Source of the DNA: Theropithecus gelada | Taxonomy: Eukaryota; Chordata; Mammalia; Primates; Cercopithecidae | Assembly (NCBI RefSeq): GCF_003255815.1 | Contig: NC_037669.1 | Coordinates: 125,148,634 to 125,212,633, forward strand | DNA length: 64,000 nucleotides | Reading direction: 5' to 3' | Part shown: positions 22,630 through 34,066 of the stretch, piece by piece | Position numbering within the stretch: the first letter of the stretch is position 1 | Layout of the letters: each line of letters starts with the position of its first letter | Notes under the pieces: generated by a model | Seen by the model: the letters and a program-made list of their open reading frames with translations, nothing else | Database searches by the model: none | Told to the model about the DNA's origin: nothing | Position numbers and translations under genes: made by a program

Positions 22630-23090
22630 TGTGGGCACTGTTGATACTTTGGAACAAATAATTGTTTCATTCAGGGACTATTATGGGCATTGTAGAATGT
22701 TTAGTACCATCCCTGGCCTCTACTTATGAGGTGCCAATAACATCTGAGCCACGGACTGATACTGGCCTTTGGCCTGTTAGGAACTGGACTGCACAGCAGG
22801 AGGTGGGTGGCATGTGAATGAGCATTACCACCTGAGCTCTGCCTTCTGTCAATTCAGTGGCAGCACTAGATTGTCATAGGAGCACAAACTCTATTGGAAA
22901 CTGTGCACTTCAGGGATCTAGGTTGCATAGTCCTTATGAGAATCTAACTAATGTGTGATAATCTGAGGTTTAATAGTTCATCTCAAAACCCTCCTCCACC
23001 CTGTCCATGGAAAAATTTCTTCCACAAAACTTGTCCCTGGTTCCAATAAGGTTGGGGACTGCTGCTATAGGGCAAACCTCCTTGAAACTT
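22630..23090 (+). mobile_element. MER5A (hAT-Charlie) interrupted by a MER1B
   Basis: The left arm 22,630-22,740 (GGCACTGTTGATACTTTGGA; GCATTGTAGAATGTTTAG; ATCCCTGGCCTCTACTTATG) is MER5A, a non-autonomous hAT-Charlie element. It stops at 22,740 where MER1B starts. After MER1B, about 23,063-23,090 (GGGCAAACCTCCTTGAAA) resembles the rest of the MER5A end (GGGCAAAAT...TTGAGAAC), though this right arm is short and uncertain. Confidence 0.75.
22745..23062 (+). mobile_element. MER1B (hAT-Charlie non-autonomous element)
   Basis: Strong match along the family: GGCCTGTTAGGAACTGGACT, GCACAGCAGGAGGTG, GAGCATTACCACCTGAGCTC, TCATAGGAGCACAAACTCTA, AGGGATCTAGGTTGCATAG, then CCATGGAAAAATTTCTTCCA. It ends in AAGGTTGGGGACTGCTG, the right terminal inverted repeat. 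The extreme left terminus (CAGGGGTCC...) is lost. This is one of the best-conserved old elements in the window. Strand follows the usual consensus orientation. Confidence 0.9.
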
Positions 23091-25234
23091 ACTACTTTCT
23101 AAGTTTTGTTTCTGGAGGTGTTGGGAGATACCTGTTTAATCACTTATCTGGGTAAGATTATTGGTCTACCCAAGTTGATATGGTACAGTACTTGGCTTCT
23201 TTCCTTTGGATACACATGGAAAAATATATTCATGAATTTGGTCTTCATGTTATACTTGCAAATTCCTATATGAAGTAATATGGCTAGAGAAAAAATATTA
23301 GACTTAGCCAGTAAAGCATGTTACCCGTCATGTCCTCCATAGATTACTAAAGCCATGTTGTAACCCATCATGATAACCACCAAAAGGACTGAAATGACTA
23401 ACATAATTTTTTTCCGACTTATGTAATTGCCAACTCTGCCAACCTTCCCCATATTCACCTCTATAGGACCATTGGTCACATTTTAGTTAGCTATTTAAAG
23501 ATACCTATGAACATACATGCTTAGCTAATTTTTTATGCACCCAAGAGTGGAAGGAAACAGATATTGTGAAAGCAAATAGAAAGTACTAAAGTGACTTTTT
23601 AGTGTCTCTGTTTTAACTTCAGTAGATAGATAGCTAATATTGCTCAGAGAGTGGACACTAAGATAAACATCAACAAAAATGTAAGCTTTGCCTTAGGTGA
23701 TCCTACAGCCACCATACTCTGCCTTTAGGTGTTATGCATGGTGAAAAAATGATAATAATTGGATTTACATGGAATACAGTATTAAAGAAAAGGGAAAGGG
23801 GCAGTCTTGCTCATGCATGAGAAGCCATGGCATCCAATCCTGAGAAACAAATTAGGAAAGCAGAGGAAGGTAGGCAATAGTTCTCTAGTTTTCTTAGAGA
23901 TGGGAACAAGAAGCTCCAATCAACTTTCTATGGTTTTCTCAGGTGGAAGCTCATCAAATTACTTTTTTGCAATGTTGTCTATGTCCCTTCTCATCTGATC
24001 CACCTGCATGAGATCTTGATTCTCACATTCCAGGAAATGTTTCAAATACTTCTGTGACCTGAATGACGCAGAATTGAAGGGGAGACATGCAATAATCCTG
24101 TAAAAACTGAGGTTCACACTAAGGAGAGATGGTTCTGGATTGTCCTGGAGGGTCATTTTGTCTCTTCTTTTGGTAGACTAGTAAAGAGTGAACTAGCAGG
24201 TCAGAGTTGGCCCCATGGAAGAACAGAATGATATCAGCCACAGAACATGGGACTCGCCACCTTCTATCAGTCCACCTTTTTAAACCAGAGAAATATTTTT
24301 ACATGTTTGCATAACTGCCCCTATCTTTTGATTTAAATCGTTATATATTACATAAATCATGTGTAATGGAGTAGGAACTTCTCTACCGAGAAATTGGTCA
24401 TAGTAGATGCAGTCCATCTATATTAACCTGCCTTTGAGCTCAGGAGTAACTGTTTGAGAATGTGATATTCTTTTATATAAACTTCATGTATGTTTTCCCC
24501 AACAAAGCTTATTTTATGTATTTACAACATGTGTGATTAGTGTTACCTGTCTATAACCCCTTCACACAATAGTTTTATCCTACAATATCCTGCAATGCTC
24601 ATAATTCTTATCAAATAATATATTTTAAAAATATTTATTATGCTACCACTATTTTATGTATTTAATGCGTTGAAACTCTCTAAAATGTCATTAATACAAT
24701 CAATGGAACTTTAAAATTTCTTCTAAATACATGTATGATAAGGAAAAATCTATTTCATGATATTTCAATTAACTCTCAAAATACTCATAAACCTTAATAC
24801 TGTCATTATTATTAAAAGCTTTTAGCTTTGGAGAAAAAGTAAGATTGATTTTGTAATACATCATTGATAAGATCCTGCGCAATAAAAAACTTTCAAAAAT
24901 TAAATTTCATCAAAACGTGAGTTTAAATACAAATTCTGAAAAAAATTATGTATAATATTTTTGATGTAAAAAATTATTTAAAATGTAAAAAAAAAGCTAG
25001 TTACAAAAATAATTTGGGGTATAATTTTTTAATGTAATAAAAATTTTTTAATGTAATAAAAATATTATACCCCAAATTATTTTTGTAACTAGCATAATTT
25101 AGCATATATTGTTTTCAAACAGTTTTAAACATCTTTTTAAAATATGCAGTGTCTTGGTAATGGAATATAATGAATTTCAATGAAATTTCTATATATTTAT
25201 TATCATAGTGAAAGTCAGAGAGTGTAATTAAAAT
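23091..25234. other. 2.1 kb of unassigned DNA
   Basis: No recognised gene or repeat, apart from the inverted repeat at 24,996-25,093. About 23,300-24,300 is less AT-rich and contains a 65-codon minus-strand frame (23,959-24,156) rich in ordinary coding-like composition (ECENQDLMQVDQMRRDIDN). I do not recognise the product. It has no clear splice-site context and could be chance or a decayed processed copy. Confidence 0.35.
24996..25093. repeat. Perfect 30-bp inverted repeat around a 19-bp tandem duplication
   Basis: The left arm 24,996-25,025 (GCTAGTTACAAAAATAATTTG... ending GTATAAT) is exactly the reverse complement of 25,064-25,093. Allowing one mismatch, the arms extend to 24,996-25,030 and 25,059-25,093. 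Between the arms, a 19-bp unit (AATTTTTTAATGTAATAAA) occurs twice back to back at 25,023-25,041 and 25,042-25,060. The structure could form a cruciform or, if transcribed, a long hairpin. No known element was identified. Confidence 0.95.
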
Positions 25235-25740
25235 GCAATAAACGATGACATGGACAAAAAGCCTTATTCAAAAGGATACATATTATATAATTTCATGTAT
25301 ATAAAGTTTTAGAAAGGGCAAAAATATCAGAACAGTGGCTGCCACTGGAAGGTTGGAATTGGAATTGATTAGAAAGAAATATCAATTTGCTTTTTAAGAT
25401 AATGGTAATATTTTATATGTGAATAGAGGATTTGGTTATATAGGTTAAAAATCATTTATTAAAAGTTAGATAACATACACTTAATATTTCTGGATTTTAC
25501 ATTATTCAAAAAGAAGAAAAAGAAATGTTGAGTTCTAATTAATAACATGAATGCTTTACTATTTAGAGGAACATTTGCTGATGTGTGCAGTTTACCTTAA
25601 AATGCATCCAAAAATAAGATGAATTGATAGATGGGCATATTAATGATAGAATCTAGATGGTCAGTATATAGATGTTGACTTAAAAATTCCTTTGAGTTTG
25701 CTATATTTGTGAGAGTTTTTATTATAAAAATGTTATGAAT
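25235..25740 (+). mobile_element. Old LINE-1 3' end (L1M, L1ME/MC-like)
   Basis: The order is TATTATATAATTTCATGTATAT, AAGTTTTAGAAAGGGCAAAA, CAGAACAGTGGCTGCC, then TAGAATCTAGATGGTCAGTAT, AAAATTCCTTTGAGTTTGCT and a TATAAAAATGTTATG end. These blocks match the 3' UTR of ancient L1M elements on the plus strand. ORF2 is not present. Confidence 0.72.
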
Positions 25741-27319
25741 TAAATATAATACACTTTTAGAAGTATAATTAAATTATAACAAAGTAATATAAATGTGAAG
25801 ATAATATAAAAATAACAATGTAATGAAATAAGACAAGTAACATATAAATTAGAATTGTCAGCTAGGTACAAAACATATTGACAATTAAAAATAATATGCA
25901 ACAATAAAAAATCCCCACTTGGACCATATAAGTCAAGAGAATATTGTTAATGCCTTACAGGATGAGTACATAGGGTGTAATTGTTATGAACAATATGGAA
26001 AATGTTATAATAATGAGAAAAAACTGAGGTGAAAAGAGCTAAGATTTGCATTATATATAAATTTTTCTTATACAAAACTTTCTTCAAAGGTAATATATAG
26101 GAAGGCAATTTTGTAAAGCATTGTGTAGAATACTACTAATGTAACAAAAATTATAAATGTGAAATATAAAAGGACATAGAATAAATGTAAAACTGACTTT
26201 CTAAAAGCCAGATTTACCCCTTATCCAATTTTCTTTGAAAGATCATGATATCCTTTTTATGGAAAGTATTCAGAAGATTCTTGAAAAAATTCAACAATAT
26301 AATGAAATGGCTATTTCAACACAAAACATAATGTGGAACAAGATACATTCTCAAGATTCCAACTCTGAAGACTTCTCATTGCAATTCATGGTTATTCCTT
26401 TCTCTAAAATGACAATGTTGTATTCTTTAGCAGTTACACTTTCTGTTTAACAAAATAATCACAATATCTCATATAAATATATTTTTTACAAATCCCTTCA
26501 CATTCAGCTTTTTTATCCCTACAATAAACTAAAGTAACCAACTTTTAATGCCTTAATTTCAGTCTGTGTCCAAAGTATTTACTTGGGGCCACAGAGTATA
26601 TACTTACCTAATTTTTAATATTGAGAATAAAACTCTCTATCAATATATTTGTCTTCTTTTATAGGCTGTTTTCCTTCTAGTTAGTTCTTTATAAATTGAA
26701 TGATCTTTATTCAACTCTGATTTCTTTACACACGTTGATCTTTTTATGTATAAAAATACTGAATCACAAGAACACACATTTTGATAAACAGCAATCAGTT
26801 ATCACTTGGAAACTATTAAAATCTGACTAATGAGGCTTATTCATTGAGATTATCTTTAATAATTTTGATTTTAGGGACCAAATTATTTATATTTTAAACA
26901 TGCATTCTGGGTAATTATAAAATTTGAGAAATATTACTTTAAATAAGTGTTCCAAAACAATTTCATCCCAGTTTTCTTATCCATTAGTTCTTACAAATGC
27001 TTGTAGTGATAGCCTCATTGGCTTGGTAATATATAATTTTCAATACCTTAATTTAGAAAACATTGGCAATTAAATAACTTTTATATTATGGTTTCATTTG
27101 TTGAAATGATTGGAAGTAGATCAAATAGAAGTTATCATCTCCCAAAAATTTACAGACTGCAGACATTAACACCCTGCATTTTCTTAAGTCAAACAGTCTC
27201 AAAATTCTTAAATAATACTGGAGTTAAATAGGTGTTTGTGCCAGGGGTGACTAGGAAAGAAACTAGAATTTAGTAAGCAATGATGACAGAGGTTTGGCAT
27301 AACATTAACTTGGATAATC
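25741..27319. other. Unassigned, very AT-rich DNA
   Basis: No gene, RNA or repeat recognised. The single plus-strand frame at 26,235-26,450 (71 codons) has no recognisable domain. Confidence 0.4.
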
Positions 27320-27860
27320 ACTCCAGCTAAAAGATATATATACTCCGGGTAGAAAAAATAAGTCATTAGATGAAAAAGATACTTGCACACATGTTTATAG
27401 TAGTACAATGTCCAACTGCAAAATTGTGAAACCAACACAAATGCCCATCAATCAACAAGTGGATAAAGAAGCTGTGGTATACACATACGATGTAATACTT
27501 CTCAGTCATAAAAAGGAATGAATTAATGGCATTCGCAGCAACCTGGATGAGACTGGAGACTATTACTCTAAGTGAAGTAACTCGGGAATGGAAAACCAAA
27601 CATCAGATGTTCTCACTGATAAGTGGGAACTAAGCTATGAGGATGCAAAGGCATAAGAATGATACAATGGACTTTGGGGACTTGGGGGGAAGGATAGGAG
27701 GGGGCAAGGGATAAAAGACTACAAATAAGGTGCAATGCAGTGTGTACTACTCTGGTGATGGGTGCACCAAAATCTCACAAATTACCACTAAAGAATTTAC
27801 ACATGTAACCAACACCATCTGTGCCTCGATAACCTATGGAAAAATAAAAAACAAAGATAC
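27320..27860 (+). mobile_element. LINE-1 3' end (L1PB-like), 5' truncated
   Basis: It covers the ORF2 C-terminus (TAGTACAATGTCCAACTGCA, ATGCCCATCAATCAACAAG, ACCAAACATCAGATGTTCTC, broken by stops) and a 3' UTR. The 3' UTR has GATGCAAAGGCATAAGAATG, the G-rich tract at 27,675-27,710, GGTGATGGGTGCACCAAAA and CACATGTAACCAACACC, and ends in AACCTATGGAAAAATAAAAAA. The 3' UTR wording is of L1PB/older L1PA type. It is clearly older than the L1 at the window start. Confidence 0.85.
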
Positions 27861-29100
27861 CTTTACTAATCACTGCCAAAATATCAAAAATTCTGATACT
27901 ACAACTGTTGATATGTATTTGATTTAGTATTTTAAAACTATCTTCAAAATATATCAAAACAAGAATTCCAATGCATCATATGTAGTTACAACTACATACG
28001 GTTAGATTTCCTCAAGAGCAAGCATAGGAAGAGGTTAGGAGAATCAAGAAAGGGGACCAAATTTTGAGGCTGGAGTCAGTCCAAAAGAGAGTTTTACTAC
28101 AAAAATATCATGGAAGACAAATCATGAAACTAAATATTTGTGCATGATCCAAGAGCCAAAAGTCGGAAAAAAACAAAATGGATAATTTGGGAGTTGAGGA
28201 GTCAAAGGATCAAGTAAGGTTAATTGGGCAAAGTATCAAGAACCATAGTAGAACAGGTGTGCATTAAATCACAGTCAGGTCTAGAAAAAATTTGAAGAAA
28301 TCAGTTTATCTAACATAATATCTCTTTTTGTCTTTTCCCCACTCCCCTGAAACCCTAAAATCTTTTCATTGCTGTAATTCTCTCCGCTTTAGGGAAGAAT
28401 AGTTTTATGGTCTCAAAAGTTTCTTTTAGATTTCTGGAAAAATAACGGTTTTGTTGTATCTTGAGTTCAGTAGGTCATTGGACACAATTTTGCATGTTAT
28501 CTTTGTGGAAACAGTTGGGTAATAAAAATTTGACAATAAATAGATTCAATTAGAACTAACTATGTAACTTCTTGAAAGTTTATTATTCAAATCAGGTCAA
28601 TCTGATTGGAAGATGCTATGTTGGAATTAGCCAACAAATGGAATGAAAGAATTAATATAGCCAATATCTTTATTTAATAGAAAACTAATATGAAATGAGA
28701 AATAAAATTATGAATATAAACTGAAATATAATATCTTTCATCTAATATGAAATGAGTTGACCAATTTTACAATTCATTAGCCATGTTGGAAAAAAGTTAT
28801 TTTAGTTATTATCTCACCATAGGACAACTATATTCACATGACCTCAAAGTAGGCAATCTGAATCATTCTCTTTGGATGAGACTTACCATAACTGTGTGTG
28901 TGAGTAGCACAATTTAATGAGTTTGCTAAAATATTGTACTAACTGCTGAAATAAAAGAGGTGATATAGAATGGTGAAAAAATTATAAACTCTGTCATATA
29001 AATAAAGATTGTTGGAATTAGATATCTTTAGCAAACAGAAAAGAAGACCTGGAGGGTGAGACAAGGACATCATCAGTCTTAATATTTTCCTACTCCTTAA
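27861..29100. other. Unassigned DNA
   Basis: No gene or confident repeat identified; AT-rich throughout. Confidence 0.35.
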
Positions 29101-29212
29101 GTTCATTGCTATTCAATGCAACAATAACCACTTCTTTAATTATTTGACAACACATGCAGTCTTTCTGTTCAAGTTGTCTGAAAATCATTGATCCTAACAT
29201 CAAAGTGTAGAT
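29101..29212. repeat. Unnamed dispersed repeat, copy A
   Basis: It shares extended similarity with 36,863-36,974. Shared blocks include GTTCA, TGACAACACATG, TCAAGTTGTCT, GAATCATTGATCC (GAAAATCATTGATCC here) and AC-A-AAC spacing near the end. I could not name the family. Both copies are in the same orientation. Confidence 0.6.
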
Positions 29213-29440
29213 GGCTTTGAAGGGCTGTCATGTGAAAGAAGAAGAAGAATTCTCATTTTATGCTGGAGGGCAAAAGTAGAATAAATGGTTAGATGAACCA
29301 ATGAGGTAAATTTTAACTTATATATTAAATTAATATCACACAATTTAGCCCATTATCTGTAATATTTAACCAAAGGTTACCTACATAACTACTTTCAATC
29401 ACACAATATAAAGTGGATTTTTGTTTATGTAGAAGTAGTT

Positions 29441-29549
29441 TCACTAATATCCATTAGTGCCCACCTAATATCTCACTAATGGATATCCATTAGTGAGATC
29501 TCACTAATATCCACTAGTGAGATATTAGTTTCACTAATATCCATTGGTG
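29441..29549. repeat. Palindrome-bearing ~30-bp minisatellite
   Basis: The motif TCACTAATATCCATTAGTG or a variant starts at 29,441, 29,501 and 29,531; a fourth variant at about 29,473 completes an array with steps of 32, 28 and 30 bp. The second unit is a perfect 30-bp palindrome at 29,470-29,499 (ATCTCACTAATGGATATCC, centre GATATC). The next unit has 9-bp arms (29,498-29,506 and 29,515-29,523) around 8 bp. It could extrude cruciforms. Confidence 0.93.
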
Positions 29550-30234
29550 TTCATTTCAAATCTTAAGGTTGTAATATTTTAATTTTTAAGAAAAAAACAA
29601 TTTGTCAAAGTTTTTTTCTACATTAAAATATCCCATTAATTATATAATTACTTTAATCAACTTTTTATCAAATCTGAGATGCAGATTAAACAGAAAGTAA
29701 ACATCAATCAATTGATATCCATCGATTTCTATTTCCTTATGTTTTGTTTAATCTGTATATCATTCAGTGGTCAGTTACCGTTAAAATTGATATTATTACT
29801 CTGAGTTATCAATACTTGTTTCATAGCATTCACTGGCTCAAATTGCTCTATTAAATTCGAGACGATAAAAGAAACTTCACACTTTCAAAATATCTTGTAA
29901 TTCTGGAATTTTTATCACCAGCATTATTTTAAATAAAGTACTTCTTAAACAATAATGATAAAGTGCCTATTTGATCCAGAAAGAGAAGTACATAAACTCA
30001 TTATTCATTAATTAATTCATCATCTAACAGGAATTAGTGCCTGGAGGAAGTTAAATCTGAGGAGTCTAAAGTAGAACGCACTATCTCATACAGCAGATTC
30101 AGGCGTGGCAATGATGTTGGGGCTGTCAAACTGGCTAGGCTATTGTTAAAGATACAGATCAAGAAGAGAAAATTCAGGTAAACTTAGTTTTTTCTACAAT
30201 TTTGCTCCAGACATGCCTGTAAACAATTTTTTAG
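29550..30234. other. Unassigned DNA
   Basis: No gene or repeat recognised. About 30,040-30,170 is locally less AT-rich but has no identifiable feature. Confidence 0.35.
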
Positions 30235-30407
30235 TAATTTTTTTCTATAGTAATAACACTTAACATGAGATCTACCCTCTTACTGAATTTCAAGTGTACC
30301 ATACAGTGTTGTTAACTACATGCACAATTTTGTAGAAAACATCTCTAAAATAAAGAGATTAATATTGTGTAACGAAAACTTTACACCCATTGAACATCAG
30401 TTCCTTC

Positions 30408-30852
30408 TGATATGGTTTGGATGTTTGTCCCCTCTCCAGATCTCATATTGAAATGTGACTTTTAGTGTTGAAGGTGAGTTTAATGGGAGGTGTTTAGGCC
30501 TAGTGGGAGGGTGGGTTCCCTAATAAATGGCTTAGTGTCCTCTCTGTGGTAGTTAATGAGTTCCTGCTCTGTTGGTTCACAAGAGAGTTGGTTGTTTAAA
30601 AAGCCTGGAACCTCTTCCCCCAGACCCCATACTCCCTCTCTCTTATCCCTGTTTTGCTTTGTGACATGCCTGCTCCTGCTTTAACTTCCACCCCTAATAA
30701 AAGCTTCCTGAGGCCTCACCAGAAGGCAAGCAGATGCCAGCGCTATGCCTCCTGTACAACCTGCAGAACCACGATCCAATTAAACCTCTTTTGTTTATGA
30801 ATTACCTAATCTCAAGTATTTCTTTATAGCAGTGTAAAAATGGACTAACACA
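30408..30852 (+). repeat. 5' LTR (MST-type)
   Basis: TGATATGGTTTGGATG to GGACTAACACA, near complete, with the promoter-distal AATTAAACCTCTTTTGTTTA block at about 30,777-30,797. Confidence 0.88.
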
Positions 30853-31068
30853 GAAAATTGGTACAAAGGAGGGGTGTATTGCTATAAAGGTACCTGAAGA
30901 TGTAGAAGAGGTTTTGGAACTGGGTAACAGGAAGATGTTGGAAGACTTTGGAAGACTCAGAAGAAAACAGGAAGATGAGGGAAAGCTTGGAACTTCTTAG
31001 ATACTAGTAAGATGGTTGTGACAAAAATGCTGATAGAAGTATGGACAGTGAAGTTCATGCTGATGAAG

Positions 31069-32790
31069 TGTAATAGTTCATTCTCTCATTTCTATGAAGA
31101 AATACCTGAGACTGAGTAACTTATAAGGAAAAGAAGTGTAATTGTCTCATGGTTCACAGGATGTACAGAAAGCATAGTGGTTGCTGCTTCTGTGGAGGCC
31201 TCAAGGAGGCTTCCTTTCACGGCAGAAGGCAAAAGTGTGAGGAGGTATCTCACAGGGTGGGAGCAGGAGTAACAGAGACATAACCCATGAGGTGTCACAC
31301 ACTTGTAAACTACCAGATTTTGCAAGAATTCACTCACTATCATGAGGACAACATCAAGGGGATGGTGTTAAACCACTCATGAGAAATTCACCCTATGATC
31401 CAGTAACTTCCCACCAGGCCCCACTTCCAACACTGAAGATTACAAATTAACATGAAATGTGAGTGAAACATCCAAACCATGTCACTCCACCCCTGTCCCC
31501 CAAAATCTCATGTCCTTCTCACATTGCAAGATGCAATCATACCTTCTCAATAGTCCTCTAAAGACTTAACTCATTTTGGCATTAACTCAAAGTCCCAAAA
31601 TCCCAAAGGAATACATCTGGAGATGAATTCCTTCTGCCTATGAGACCATCCAATGAAAACAAGTTATTTACTTCCAATATACAACGAGGGTACCAGCATT
31701 GGGTAAATATTATCATTATAAAAGAGAGAAATGAGCCAAAAGAGAGGGGCAACAGGCCCCATGCAAGTTCAATACCCAGCAGGGCAGTTATTAAATCTTA
31801 GAGCTCCAAAACAATCTCATGTGATTTCATGTTCCACACCCAGGGCACACTGCTGTAAGTGGTGGGCTCCCAACGCCTCGGGCAGATCCATCCCTGTGAG
31901 TTTGCAGCATTCAGTCTCTAAGGCTTCTCTCACATGCTTGTATTGAGTGCCTGTGGCTTTTCCAAGTTCAGGGTGCAAGCTGTTGTTGGATCTACCATTC
32001 TGAGATCTAGATAATGGTGCTCTTCTTCTCACAGTTTCACTAGGCAATGTCCCTGTAGGGAATCTGTATGGGAGCTCCAACTCCATATATCACCTCTGCA
32101 CTGACCTAGTAGAGGTTTCCCTCGAGGGCTCTGCCCCTGTAACTGGCTTCTACCTGGACATCCAGGCTTTTTCATACATCCTCTAAAATCTAGGTGGAGG
32201 CTCGCAAGCCTCAACTCTTGTACACTGTATATCTACAAGTTTAAAACCACATGGAGTTGCCAAGGCTTAGGACTTGTACCCTCTGAAATAGTGGCTTGAG
32301 CTGTACCTGAGTCCCTTTGAGTCACTGCTGGAACTGGAGTAGTCAGGTTGCAGGGAGCAGTGTCCCAAGGCTGCACAAGGTAGCTGGGCCCTGCAACGGA
32401 CCTGGGAAATCATTCTGCTCTCCTAGGCCTCCGTGTCTGTAATGGGAGGAGCTGGGTCTTAGGTCTCCGAATAGGCCTTTTTCCCATTGTCTTGGCTATG
32501 AGTACTCACCTTTTTTTTAGTTATTCAAATTTCTGCAGCCCGCTTGAATTCTTGCTCTGAAAATTGGCTTTTCTTTTCTTTCACATTGCCAGGCTACAAG
32601 CTTTCCAAACATTTATGCTCTGCTTCCTTTTTTTAACATAAGTTCCAACTTATTATTTGCTCCTGCATCTGAGCATAGGTTATTAGAAATAGCCTTATCA
32701 CTTCTTAAACACTTTGCTGCTTTGAAATGTTTTTACTCTTTGGAAGATCTACCATTCTGGAGTCTGGAGTGCAGTGTCCCCTTTCTCACA
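31069..32790 (-). mobile_element. Opposite-strand MaLR segment: LTR plus internal region
   Basis: 31,069-31,484 is an MST-type LTR in reverse (TGTAATAGTTCATTCTCTCA ... CCAAACCATGTCA). Internal region in reverse follows from its 3' end (CTTCTGCCTATGAGACC, the reverse of the ...CTCATAGG...GAAGG block) to near its gag-like start at about 32,735 (ACACTTTGCTGCTTTGAAA). A ~50-bp piece at 32,740-32,790 (ATCTACCATTCTGGAGTCTG) is reverse internal sequence from a different position, so the right junction is rearranged. The second LTR expected for a complete nested provirus is missing. Confidence 0.82.
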
Positions 32791-33644
32791 GGTGTTCCCC
32801 ATATCCCACCTGCTCCAGCTACAGCCACGGCTCAAAGGGCCCCAGGTACAGCTAGGGGACACAAGCTGTAAGCCTTGGCGGCTTCCACATGGTGCTAACT
32901 CTGCGGTCACACAGAATGCAAACATGAAAAAGGCTGGCAGCTTCCCCCTAGATTTCAAAGGATGCACTAGAAAACCTGTGTGCACAGGTAGCAGCTTGGT
33001 GCAAGGGCAAAGCCCCAAATAGAGACTCTACTAGGGTAGTGCTGAGGGGAAATGTGGGGATGGACCCTACACACAAAGCCCTTCCCAAGGCATTGCCTAG
33101 TAGAGCTGTGAGAAGTGGACTGCTGCTCTCTAGATCTGAGGATAGTAGATCCACTGGAATCTACTTACACCTTGTACCTGAAAACGCCACAGGCACTAAA
33201 TTCCAACCCTTGAGAGGACCATGGGGGTGTACCCTGCAAAGACATGGGGAGGGGATACCAGAGGCTTTGGGGATCCACTAATTTCACTAGTGTGCCCTGG
33301 ATGCAGGAAATGGAGTCAAGGAAGATGATTTTGGAGCTTTAAAATGTTAATGTCTTCCCTGTTGCGTTTCAGACTTGTTTGGGGCCTGTAGTCCCTTTCT
33401 TTTAGTTGATTTCTTGCTTTTTAAATGGCGATATTTACACAATGCCTGTACCACCATTATATCTTGGAAGTATATTATTTATTTATTTATTTCCAGGCTT
33501 ATAGGTTGAAGAAACTTGTCTTGAGTCACAAAGACGTTTTGAGTTGATAGTGGAAGGAGTGAAAACTTTAAGGGACTAGTGGAAAGGGATAATTGGATTT
33601 TGCAATGTAAGAAGCACACGAGATTTGGAGAGTCCAAGAAAGAA

Positions 33645-34066
33645 TGATGTGATTTGGATGTTCGTCACCTTATGTTGAAACATGACCTCCAATGTTGGAG
33701 CTGGACCTAGTGTGGGGAGTTTTGGTCAAGGAGCAGATAGCTCAAGAACAGCTTGGTGCCCGCCTCATGGTAATGAGTAAGTTCTTGCTCTGTTGCTTCA
33801 CATGAGAGCTTGTTGTTCAAAGAGCCTGGGACCTCCCTCCTCATTTCTTGCTCCCTGTCTCCCTCTCTTGCTATGTGACATGTCTGCTCCTGCTTTACCT
33901 TCTACCATGAGTAAAAAATCCCTGAGGCCTTAACGGAAACTGAGCAGACACTGCTGCCATGCCTCCTCCATAGCCTGTAGAACAGTGACACGATTAAACC
34001 TCTTATCTTTATAAATTATTCAGTCTCAGGTATTCCTTCATAGCAATGTGAAACCAAACTAACACA
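33645..34066 (+). repeat. 3' LTR (MST-type)
   Basis: TGATGTGATTTGGATGTTCG to CCAAACTAACACA, collinear with 30,408-30,852. AATTATTCAGTCTCAGG marks the right end. Confidence 0.88.

Larger units (their letters stand above)
30408..34066 (+). mobile_element. MST-type MaLR provirus containing an opposite-strand MaLR segment
   Basis: The outer element has a 5' LTR at 30,408-30,852 and internal start at 30,853-31,068. It resumes with plus-strand internal sequence at about 32,791-33,644 and ends with a 3' LTR at 33,645-34,066. Flanks CCTTC (30,403-30,407) and CCTCC (34,067-34,071) match at four of five positions, supporting these as original ends. Between 31,069 and about 32,790 the sequence is MaLR in the opposite orientation. 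LTR wording (TGATATGGTTTGGATGTTTG; AGAGTTGGTTGTTTAAAAAG; CTTCCTGAGGCCTCACCAG) is of the MSTA/MSTB kind. No intact gene is present. Confidence 0.87.
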
